A DNA stretch of 64,000 nucleotides from Fragilaria crotonensis (lineage: Eukaryota > Bacillariophyta > Fragilariophyceae > Fragilariales > Fragilariaceae), in contig JAKSYS010000073.1 of the NCBI GenBank assembly GCA_022925895.1, positions 80,274 through 144,273 on the forward strand, given 5' to 3'. A program made the position numbers and the translations under genes. The first letter of the stretch is position 1; every line of letters starts with the position of its first letter. The notes under the pieces are model-generated. The model was not told the origin of the DNA and did no database searches. It was given only the letters and a program-made list of their open reading frames with translations. Below, piece by piece: positions 1 through 9,965 of the stretch.

Positions 1-1479
1 AAAAGGGACATGCAAATTGCCAACTTGGTTTTCGCCATCAACGAACGTCTAACTTGTGGAAGTCCGGTTGACTGAGAAAGTCAATGGAATTCTTTCATCG
101 TCAAGAGTCGTTCACATGAGAAATTATAGGCGTATGGATTCCTCACCAATGTATGCCTCTACGGTAGCTAGCTGACGAAGATGCGCGCTAGCGTCTGTTC
201 GAGATTGCGAGCGCTCGCATGGCTCCTAATATGACCTCCAGGAAACTTCGTAAATTCGGAATATCTTCACCGATTTAGCCGAGTGCTCAATGAAGTACGC
301 AGGGGTACTACGATTACCTTGGAAGTGAGATCGATCATATTTTGCACCCAAATCATCATGTTATCCTGACTCGCAAACGTATAGGTTTGGCGCTCAGAGA
401 TGACTACAACGTACCAGGTACTTGCACTGTACTATCATAATCCGAGATCCGAGTCATACTTGTACTGGTAGAGTCACGGGAGAACCTCGTACTGGACCTC
501 GTACCGTTCTGAAATCGGTGTACTGATAAGCGGTGGAGGAAATCATACACCTAAGGTATGACTCTGAAAAGGTACGTAAATGGTATCAGGAAATGTAGTT
601 ATCCAATGTTAGTTATATTGAAACAACAACCATGAAGTATCAATAAGACAGGAATGTGTGTATCGCTTTACATAGGGCATTACGTAGGACATTACATAGT
701 ACTAATACTCGAGTACTGCATTACGTAGTGCAATGTGCAATACATTGTACTCCGAGTACCAGGTACAGTACAAGTACATTACGTACATCACTGCGTAATT
801 CGGTACGCCCGTGATTTCCGTAGTAAATTCAGTACAGTACTACTCAATTTCATAGTACTAAGTACATTCCGTATTTAATTCAGTAATACATTCCGTAGTA
901 CAGTAGTGCTTTTGGCTCTAGCAGTACAGTACTTACAACTTGTACTCCAGAGTCCAGATACACTCTCAGCAGAGTATTACCAGCAATTCACAACTCTGTG
1001 GGATTGTTCTCATGTTTCCTTTAGCTAGAGTCCATTAATTCCTCCCAATTGGACCATCACTGGTGGATTCACAAACTTCTGTTCATGGGGCATTTGCCAA
1101 AACATTTGACAAAAGAATGCATGTAATCTATCTTCCCTTAAATTGATCAACTGGGAGGCTCATTCTATAATAATTCACCAGACTTCAGTGGCCCGACTAC
1201 TCATGTGGTCAATTCCTGATCAAGCAAACAAATGTGATGGCAGAAATCACAAGTGAATCTTTTGTCCAGGTCATCCACTCAAAATGCACAAGCATCACTT
1301 CTAGCCTCAGCATTAGGCTACTAGTACTAGTACTAGTACTAGTACTAGCTACTATATGATGTGCTGAGCTTAGCAATTGCATAGAATGACACAATCAGTT
1401 CTTGACTGGACTTAACTTGCAATTTCTTTCTTCAGCCAAACACCTTTCTGCTGCTTTGTGCTGCTGCTCTAGTGTTGGA

Positions 1480-1830
1480 TGGGTTATGCCAGTGCTGGTT
1501 CTGCTCCTGAACTGGTATGTGAGAACTATCACCCCACAGTGCAACACATAATCATACAACAAAACAGGATTGGATGGGCTCCATTATTTTGGAGGAGATT
1601 TAGCATGGGCTGGAGTCAACACCAGCAATGCTACAACTCATCCCCTCAATGATATGGCAATGATAACCTCAAGCAATCAATATACTAGCTTGGCGTGGCA
1701 GGCAAATTTAATCCAACTCATATGTTGGGAACAATGGTGCAAGCTTTGGAAACATCAAAATCAAGGGACACACGGGCACTACAATCACACCCAAGCAGAG
1801 GCCTCAAAATGCGAAATGCGCCAGTAATTA
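1480..1830 (+). pseudogene. Decayed fragment of a diatom repetitive protein family
   Basis: Two adjoining frames give pieces that resemble, from memory, a repetitive protein seen in diatom genomes next to retroelements. One frame (about 1480-1650) reads QQNRIGW followed by W-x3-Q-x2-CY before a stop. The other (about 1690-1800) reads WQANLIQLI then LWKHQNQGTHGH, like the family's W-x2-LI ... LW-x2-RN-x3-HG pattern. The frames are not joined by a plausible intron and stops lie on both sides, so if the resemblance is real this is a dead fragment. The family name is not established and the call rests on motif memory only. Confidence 0.35.
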
Positions 1831-2712
1831 ACGGAGGTCTAGTAGTACTACTGATGTCCTCATACAATGCAGTACGAGGTGAAAGTACAGAAGCTGTCAC
1901 ATCAAGACGTTTCTGATCATGACCAACATCCCCTAGTAGGAGTCACCAAAACTGCTGGCAATTCATGTGTCTTTCTTTTGGAAAAGTTATCGACTCATCA
2001 GAGTAGCAATACTTTAATTTGCCATTGTCATGATGTCACCTAATGAAAAATGGTTGCAGATCCCACAGGAGTGTTGTGCCTATCCATGTGAGTCAAATAC
2101 CTTCATCTTAGGCACAGTGGTAGCAGGTAAAATAGACTTGCTATTATTTAATATTTCTCAGCATGCATAGTTGTCGTCTTAGTTCAACACAAACTGCCAC
2201 GACACGACGCTGGATGTATAGGTACTGTACTACTGTAGTACTGCTCTATAGTCGTTCATTTTTCTTATGTACTGTACTTCGAGTACTGTCGTACAATCTC
2301 GATTAGTGCGCGAAATTCAAAATGTTGTAGTAAGTACAGGGGAATAACCATTCTTTAACTGTCAACGCTCGTCAAAACAAGGACGTGAATTGGATTAGGG
2401 CCGCGCGGAAAGTTATACAACTAAGTGTATGATTTTCGACGTTTGCCCTTGTTCCTACGTGTCGTTTGTACCAGAACGTACGCACAACTGGACCTTAGGG
2501 CAGGTCGGAAAGTATACTTTAATTGTATGACTCTCGGGAAAATCCTTGTACTGCAGTGTATACTCCGCTCAGGTCCTGTACAGGAAGGTCCGGCAATACG
2601 GCAATACACACTTAGTCGTGAATCAAGGTCGAATTCACGCTGGCCGGAGGCGCAAATCATTTCCGTTCTGTGTCTGGCTGGTGCTAAACTGGTTATGCCA
2701 GCGTCATCGTCG

Positions 2713-2990
2713 TTTTGCTGACACTTGCTGACGAAAAGACAGATCTGCTGACATCCGCTGACAAAGAACGAATTTGCTGACGTCTGCTGACGAAAATCGA
2801 ATCTGCTGACATTTTCTGACATATGATGACGAAAACGAGTTTTTTCCAGTACAAAAGCTACGGTGATGCTGACATCTTCTGACGTTTGCTGACGAGAATC
2901 AAGTTTGCTGACATTCGCTGACGAAAAGCAAATCTGCTGACATTTGCTGACGAAAAAGAAATCTGCTGACATTTGCTGAACCTTGCCAGC
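2713..2990. repeat. 29-bp tandem repeat array (TGCTGAC-rich)
   Basis: About eight diverged copies of a unit of roughly 29 bp are present. Each copy has two TGCTGAC words about 10 bp apart, then CGAAAA and an A/C-rich tail, for example TGCTGACATTTGCTGACGAA. A middle copy (about 2815-2865) is distorted by an insertion. 29 is not a multiple of 3, so the 195-codon open frame across it on the minus strand cycles through changing frames and is unlikely to be a selected protein. Unit and spacing were read by eye. Confidence 0.75.
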
Positions 2991-3615
2991 TCGAATGATA
3001 CGACACACATCCTAACAAGCTCTCATCACGCCGGCCGGTCATTGGCTGGCGCGCACATCCTTAAGGTACATCTTGTTAATCGCGAAACGTGCTTGGGCCG
3101 GACCTTCCAGAGTACAGTATGTGCTGCATGCTGTAGCGATATTCTACATGCATCCAACTTAAGGTAGGGTACATGTTGTTCAGTAGGAGTACGGTACCAG
3201 ATATGACGGGAACACGTCAGACACAAGAGTCAATCACTCGGTCAAGATTCTTGACTCTTGCCGTGTACCGGTAGATGAAATACAGTAGGCCAGTACATAC
3301 TTCGACACGCTCCTACTATGTACGGTACGATAGTAGGCACCAATTTGGCGTATGCATATGATGGCATCAACAGCCCGCGAATGTACAGTAGGCCGGTAAA
3401 AGAAAACACGTCAGATATTTATTATATACTAGTGGGTTCCTCACAACTGATCGGAGTTGTATGATACATACCACAGGATGCAGGATAGAGGACGCGCAGT
3501 ACAGTACCCCAAACCCCAAACTTGTCAATACTCCGTAGGAACGTAGGAACACACCATTTACAGTAGCATACATTTTTTGTTCTACAGTATGCAGTACCTG
3601 GTACCCTGGTACCAA

Positions 3616-4115
3616 CCAGGGATTGGAAGTAAATAACCACCGGTACCGGTAACCAAATACCGACGGTATAATACTGTACCACTACTGTGATTTTTAAAAT
3701 GCCCAATAACTGGTTACCTGCGAGTTGCAATATACCAACCAGTAACCAGGACCCATGGTTATTTTCTACTGAGTTTAGTCGGTAGTATTTTGAATTCCGG
3801 TGTTCGGGAATACCAGCCTGAATTTCTATAAATGTTCTGTCCTGCATCAGTGTGTATACGGTTCATTTCTGTACTGTAGTACTGCAGTTTACTGTTTCTG
3901 TAGTGTTTTTACTACCATTATACCTACCGGACGAAACCAATGGAACCGAGTAAGTACTGCGCTTCCAAAAATGAAGAGAAGTTATATTTATACCGGACTG
4001 AAGTATTTTTCAATACCAAAATACCTCCCAGTGCAACAGCACATCACCATTCTACCTACCGGAGGACTGTAATACCAGATTCAACGTGGGACAGTATTAT
4101 TTTTCCAATCCCTGG
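3616..4115. mobile_element. Possible 500-bp inverted-repeat element
   Basis: The left end begins CCAGGGATTGGAA and the right end closes with its reverse complement TTCCAATCCCTGG. Both are flanked by the direct word TACCAA (3610-3615 and 4116-4121), which could be a target duplication. Homology between the ends fades after about 13-20 bp. The spacer around it is rich in GGTACC words, so part of this symmetry may be chance. No transposase is present. Confidence 0.35.
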
Positions 4116-4430
4116 TACCAACTACAAACGGCGGAAGCTACTACATGACGAAAAGTACAGTACCCCCAATGTTGTGGTCATCCGCCCCAGTATTGCAGTT
4201 CATCGCACGGTATGTTTTACAGTAGCATCTGTGAAGCAACCTGTTAACAAGACGAATTCATATGACTATTCCATCCAGTAACTTTGAATACGTACAGTAC
4301 ATTACTACAGTAAGGTAAGACACTGTCGTTTCAACATAAAATACTGTTGATTTATGTACTGTAGACCTGTAGTACATGTACTCCACGTAACAGTGCAACA
4401 GTACCCCAGAGTGGTCATACTCCGTAACAG

Positions 4431-4460
4431 ACACACACACACACACACGCACACACGCAC
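4431..4460. repeat. CA microsatellite
   Basis: A run of (AC)n interrupted by two CGC steps (4431-4460). It is ordinary simple-sequence repeat in spacer DNA. Confidence 0.85.
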
Positions 4461-5067
4461 CAAGCAAATTTAAAAAGGAGTAGGATACCTAAAATAACTC
4501 AGATATTGTCGTACTGTATTTTCAAAAGTAATCGTATATATTTATTTTTTAATCCACGTACTGACGTAGCATTTGCGGTAGAAAACTACATGGTACAAAT
4601 TTTTCAGTAGAATTCTACATGAAAACTTTTTTACACTGTGTCCAGAAATGTATATTGTATAACGTGGTACGAATCGTTGTGTAGAACGGACAACAATTTT
4701 ATGTACAAGTACTCCGTTAATGCCATATCCAGTATTTTCGATCTGTATAGAAATACTGGAAAATGTTTTTTGAATTCCAGATTCCGTGGTACAAATTTTG
4801 CAGTAGAAACTACATGTCCAATGTCCAGAGTACTGGAAAATGTATTTTGAATTCCAGATTCCAATGCATATATCGTGGTACAAATTTTGCAATCGTACTC
4901 CGTACTCTGTATAGATCTTGCCAGACCTCCTCTACCGTCGTGCAGCAACCACGGCCAATCAGTGGTGCGAGGTGCGAGGTGCGACGTGCGCCGTGCGACA
5001 TGCCGAATGCACCACTCGGGTTTTTTACCAACTGTCCACAACGCATCTTCTAGAGTAGTCCATCAGA

Positions 5068-5646
5068 ATGAAGTCTTCTGTCTTGCTTGTTCTCCTTGCG
5101 TATACTCTTTGCCTCTGCCTGTCATCGGCATCTGTCTTCTTGCCTCATGACTTGAACAGCAGAGCCAAAAAGTCTTGCGTTGGATCCAGCCAGATGGCTT
5201 TCGGTAGGAGACGTCCTCGACGCAACAACAACAATCTCATCACCAGTCACAGGAGCAGATCGTCGTCGACTGCGATGGCCATTCCTGGCTACGGAATTGC
5301 TGAGCAGGTCTTTGTTGGTGGCTTTGGAAATTTTCTCAGCATTTTCAACCTCGTCATTACGGCTCGCATTTTGCTATCCTGGGTGCCGCAAGCGCAGTCC
5401 ATTGGAGCGCTCCAACCCCTTTATCAAATTACGGATCCCTATTTGAACCTATTCCGAGGAATCATCCCCAGCATCGGAGGTCTTGATCTCAGTCCTCTGG
5501 CCGCGTTTTTCCTTCTCAACGTCCTGATGAACGCTACTGCTGCAGTTGGATCTGAGCTGACACCAGAAATGAAGAAAAAATTGAAGAACTCCAAGAAATT
5601 CGGAGTAGTACCCGTCGGCAAGGGAAAGCTCAATCTGTTTCAGTAA
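5068..5646 (+). CDS. YggT/Ycf19-like plastid membrane protein
   Basis: A single-exon protein of 192 residues. The first 20 residues form a hydrophobic signal peptide followed by SASVFLP, resembling the ASAFAP-type cleavage site of diatom plastid pre-proteins. A basic, serine-rich transit-like stretch follows to about residue 70. The rest is a YGGT domain: hydrophobic segments near 82-105 and 142-157, with the family-like ILLSWVP and DPYLNLFRGIIP motifs between. YggT proteins are small integral membrane proteins; Ycf19/CCB3-type plastid members act in cytochrome b6 haem attachment or thylakoid organisation. I infer a plastid membrane location but cannot tell which paralog this is. The start is the first ATG and gives a complete leader. 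Confidence 0.85.
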   Translation: MKSSVLLVLLAYTLCLCLSSASVFLPHDLNSRAKKSCVGSSQMAFGRRRPRRNNNNLITSHRSRSSSTAMAIPGYGIAEQVFVGGFGNFLSIFNLVITARILLSWVPQAQSIGALQPLYQITDPYLNLFRGIIPSIGGLDLSPLAAFFLLNVLMNATAAVGSELTPEMKKKLKNSKKFGVVPVGKGKLNLFQ

Positions 5647-5854
5647 AGATTTGGTGCTTCTTACATGGCATGAAGAGTGTGATGCTCGATAACCTACGTC
5701 AGGGAGGAAGTGAACGTCATAGAAATAGCTCAACAGATAGAATACTCCTGAGTAGGTTGCTAAAATTCCCTTCATCGTGTTATTGACTTAAGAACAAACC
5801 AGAGAGAATTCGTCTATCGTCTACGGCTACGGATTAGCGCTGGTGCCTTTTCGA

Positions 5855-6776
5855 TTAGGCATTCTTCTTCTTGGGCTTCTTGACGTACGAAGCCACGAAG
5901 AATTGAGCGAAGAGGATGAAGAGTGACAGGATGTACACCACATAGGCTCCAACGACACGAAGACTAGTCTTTTGGCATCCGTTGGTCAGCAAGTGGGCAC
6001 CCTGGCTCATCATGGTGACAAATTGAATTAATTGCATCATAGTCAAAGACGATTTCCACCAGATTGGAAGAGACTTGCCGGTCTTTGGGTCCTTGGTATG
6101 CATGCAAATGAAGTAGTACGTGTACATGACAGTGTGAATGAATCCGTTGAGGACGATAGTTACGTAGATATCACCATCGTAATTTACGTGTGAGTTGAGC
6201 CAGTAAAAGAGGAAGATGGTGAGGTGGTGGTAAACGTGAAGGAAGGACAGTTGTCTCCACTTTTTGCCAAGGACAATGAAGATTGTGTCCCAAAAGTCCC
6301 AAACCTTGGAGATATAGAAAAGCCAGAGCAAGTTTGCCATGGGGGGATTGGTTTGGTTGTATGCGTTGCACGGTGTAGCGGTATAGTCATTGCGGTAGGC
6401 GATAAAGAATGCCTCGATGGTCATGTACGCGCAGAGCATGATTTGCGAAACGTTGTAGACAAACTTAATTGGGTAGGGGTCGATCGCAGGAACTCCAGCC
6501 TTCATGATGGCGCTGCCGACAATGACGAATCCGAGATAAGCAGCTGCAATCGAAAAGGCGGTGGAGAAATCAGTCAGAGGCCAGCCCTGATTGATTGTGG
6601 TGTTTATGAAAGGACGAGCGTTTCCACTATGTTAGAGAAAATCTTGATGAACCGGCAGTGGCGCTAGAGACAACTTGTTCACTTACATCTGTGTACCCGG
6701 TGTACTTGTTGTCAGGGTCGGCCCAGGCAACGATGCTATCACCGACTCTATTGAGGGTTGCAATGTAGGTATCCAT
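5855..6776 (-). CDS. ELO-family fatty acid elongase (delta-6 PUFA elongase-like)
   Basis: Two exons, 6776-6687 and 6586-5855, with a 100-bp GT-AG intron, give 273 residues. That is the usual ELO length. This acceptor was chosen because it restores the family spacing DPDNKYTGYTD-GWPLTDF. Features are the KVWDFWDT motif (about residues 124-131), the HVYHH catalytic histidine box at 147-151, the MYTYYF motif, several membrane helices and a lysine-rich C-terminus (KKPKKKNA) typical of ER retention. ELO enzymes are ER ketoacyl-CoA synthases that condense malonyl-CoA with an acyl-CoA. The sequence closely resembles, from memory, the T. pseudonana C18 delta-6 elongase, so a role in EPA/DHA synthesis is likely, though substrate range cannot be proven from sequence. 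Confidence 0.92.
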
Positions 6777-9700
6777 GGTGGCGAAATTTGTGGAAAAATA
6801 GCCCCCTGTCGACAAGAATTACCCTGAAGGACTTGTCGATCGGCACCTAAAACGACGGTGTGTGGTCGCTGAGGCACATACGAGTATTTGTACCCAGTCT
6901 TTCGGTAGATTGGTCGTCAGCAACGAGTACAGTGTACAGTGCCGAAGCCAATCGGCAAAAGGGGAAGAAAGTTTGGTTTCGTGCGTTGTCCATTCATGTA
7001 TGACGTACGCTATCTCCTTTCCGAGCCGTTATCGTACGTGTTGAAGTGTTGAAGTGCGAGTTCCAGTGCTATGCATACTGGTAGTCCATGCGTTTGCATG
7101 TCATACTGTACATTGTACACTGTATGACATACACATATCCTACTATATTATAAATTAATTGTGTGCGTGCGTGTGTCAGTCCGTCCGTCTGTTACGGAGT
7201 ATGACCACTCTGGGGTACTGGATCAAATGAATACTGTCTGAATTTTTTGTACTATCAGTAACTACGGAGCGTCGCCAGGGTTGAGTACTGAAAGTAAACA
7301 GTAACAGTAAAAGTAGTGGTACGGAGTACGACCAGGTTGGGGGTACTGTACGTCCAGTTTCCTGTAGTAGACCACTCCGATCAAATGTGAGGTACAAGCA
7401 TAAACATAGTACCTGGACTAGTAAAATTATTCGTTGTGTCGGGACACTTCATGCACAACTTCTAACGGCACCAAATTGTAGATCTCATAAAAGGCTTTCT
7501 TTTCAGCTACTCAAAGCCGCGATACAATATGTATTGATGGAGTTATGAGTGGTCTAATTTTATTTTTTGAGATTTTTTTAAACATAGTACCTGGACTTTC
7601 AGTCACTAGTGTGGCAAATTGAGTCCCTTTTGACAATGTCAAGTTGGAACAAGTTTTTTTTCACGTTACAAATATATCACAAGGGCCTATTCTACAATTC
7701 TGCCATCTTGAAATTTATGTATTCAGCAATAAATACACTCGGATTGGCATTGAGATGGACAGCAGTAAAATTTCGAAGTTCGTAATGAAACTCTTGCTTT
7801 GTATGCGATTAAATTAGTAGCATGCAATTTTTTGTATGAAACATATGGAAAGTGCCGTAGGATTAAAAAATTGCGACGTCGACGCACTTCAATGTTCAAA
7901 ATTGACTTTGACCATGTTGATTTTGCAGTGGCCGTCAGAAATGCAAAAGTAAGTTATGTGACTGCAAATTTGACCGGACATTAGAATACCGGCATACTAA
8001 CAAGTAATAACAGTGTCAAAGAAGCACTACTGTCGTTCTTTGCATCTGTTGACATGATACAAAAATGTGCAATTAAATTACGAAGCAAAACTTTACATTC
8101 GCCAAAAAAATCCAAAATTTTAACTCGCCGCATCTTTTGAACTGTCCCACCTCACCACAAACAAGCTACAGTAACCCCATATGTTTGAGGGCATAGGACA
8201 ATTCTCTAGTTACTCAAATGCACAATCTTCGTGCATGGATGTGATGAAATGAGTGGTTTTAAAATCCGTCCAGCTACTCTCGTAATTTTGGTCGTCCAGA
8301 TACTATGTTTATGCTTGTACCCACTAGTTTCATATACTATCAGATGTAGTAGACCTATGATACGAGTACAGTACTCCCCATAATACTTCGGGTTGCCGCC
8401 AATGATCAGATCCGCTCACGTTTCGCTTGTGTTAGAAATGGTCTGACTAGAGACGACTACTACTGTAAAAACTAGATAAATGCCATGGCACATTGATAGC
8501 ATACGCAATGGAACGGTCGATAGCTGCAAAAGAATCAATATTCAATCACCAACTACTGGTGGTTGCAAGGGAGCAAAAGGCACATGGCAACCTGGAAGCT
8601 AAAAAAATGACGGAAAATCTTTCCATTCATGCACGTCGACGACTGCAGTTACTTTTGTTTCTGAGTCAATGCCTGTGGAGCCTCAGTGACAGAAATCCTC
8701 TCAGAATCTGTGGGAGGCTGGACTCTACAAACATGACTGTCGCTGTGCAACCTGCATCAAGTAGTGCGCGTTGTCGTTTTATATGGTGTAAAGGGTAAAG
8801 TACTGGTACTGCAAGTATGTACGGTATGCTTAGCATAATACTACTAGTATATGACAGTATTAAAAGTGCCGATTCTGGCATGTGTTGGAAGTTGGAATGT
8901 TTGTTAACACGGTGCAACTGTACTGCTTGTCTACGTCGCACACGCGATATCAGTCGTCGACAGGTACATTGTGTGTCACATGCAACAAGGGTGTCACCTT
9001 GCGAACGCTGCGTGTGTAGTGTGGATTCGAATCCGGGTTACTTAAGCCACGTCGTTGTCGTCAGCAGGTTGCCGAAGATTTGGGTACAAATACTTGTACA
9101 CTTCTACTCTACCTAGAGTATCATATGACATAGCAGGAGTAGTCCTGTACTAGTCTACTCAGAGTACAAGTACTTGTATATGCTTGTATTTAGTGCACTA
9201 CATGTACTACACAGAAATTGACCGCGGCATCAACTTTGTCCAAGTACATCATGTAGTATAATGAAGTAAACCCGAACGAAGAGCGACTCCGATTCCGACA
9301 TCAGATGCAGTGGCAGAGGAAGCGATTTTCCTGTGTCAATCCACTGGCAGAGGAGCATCACGCATCACACACGATAACGGCTACAAGTGGGAGGTATGCA
9401 AATGCGTACATCGTCGTATGGCTTTTTGGAAATCACAGTTTGCGTTGCAAAATAAAGAAATTCCTGTAGTCAGCATCACACCTCCCCTCCATCGATCATA
9501 GACACTCCGCTGTCCACTGCATCCGATTCGATCAATTGTATCAACAACGATCTTCAAGGAAGGCTGAAAGGATAGTTTAGTTTCGTTGGCTTGATACATC
9601 GCAGCTGGCATAGGCTTGATCCAGCGATCGAATCCTCGTATACTGGATTGAGCACGACCTATACCCACGCCACGCGCCCGTCGTTCTTTCCTTGGTCTAC

Positions 9701-9965
9701 CGGTCGACCTCTTCGCCCATACAGTGATATCGAGTATTTGCTCGTCTCACCGCTGGTTTCCACGAGCCTACGAATCGAAGGAGGAGTCAAGCACCCATAA
9801 ACTGTTGTTCTCGCTTGCACAGGTGCCGTTACCAACGGCTTTGGTGCAGTCACGGATCAGATTCACGATACTCGGACGCATCTTGCCAAACGTGACTCGT
9901 TATCGAGCAAGGAAAGATTCGCGCACATCGAAGCCTCGCCCTTAGTACGTTGTTCTATTCTTACG
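6777..9965. other. Spacer with one mariner-type MITE
   Basis: About 3.2 kb without a supportable gene. It contains the 7395-8317 inverted-repeat element and many GTAC words, especially near 9060-9270. The ORFs present are short, start on non-ATG codons or lack any recognisable domain. The stretch 9300-9965 directly upstream of the next gene may hold its 5' UTR. Confidence 0.6.
7395..8317. mobile_element. Tc1/mariner-type non-autonomous element (MITE)
   Basis: The terminal inverted repeats start CAAGCATAAACATAGTA, then C or T, then CTGGAC, and remain partly similar for about 40 bp. The element is flanked on both sides by TA (7393-7394 and 8318-8319), the target duplication of the Tc1/mariner superfamily. 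Length is 923 bp. The longest internal ORF is 61 codons with no transposase signature, so the copy is non-autonomous. A partial internal copy of the subterminal word (ACATAGTACCTGGAC) occurs near 7583. Confidence 0.65.

Larger units (their letters stand above)
1..5067. other. Gene-free, repeat-rich spacer
   Basis: No convincing intact gene is present. The sequence is full of GTAC-containing words (AGTAC, TGTAC, GGTACC), which break up or create only short random ORFs. It contains a decayed ORF near 1480-1830, a 29-bp tandem array near 2713-2990, a possible inverted-repeat element at 3616-4115, a CA-rich microsatellite near 4431-4460, and diverged direct repeats at 4570-4900. Those repeats share a word like GAATTCCAGATTCC followed by GTGGTACAAATTTT. 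Confidence 0.6.

Noticed and set aside
2421-3008. 195-codon minus-strand ORF across the 29-bp array
   Set aside because: It is produced by a tandem repeat whose period is not a multiple of three, starts in spacer and has no domain.
3422-4281. Several 80-140 codon ORFs in the GGTACC-rich region
   Set aside because: They are Tyr/Val/Cys-rich translations of GTAC repeats on both strands, with no domain.
7799-7984. 61-codon ORF inside the mariner-type element as a transposase remnant
   Set aside because: It shows no DDE/D signature or helix-turn-helix and is short enough to be chance.
8990-9030. T-arm-like word GATTCGAATCC, possible tRNA
   Set aside because: The flanking bases do not form a T-stem, and no anticodon arm or acceptor stem could be built.
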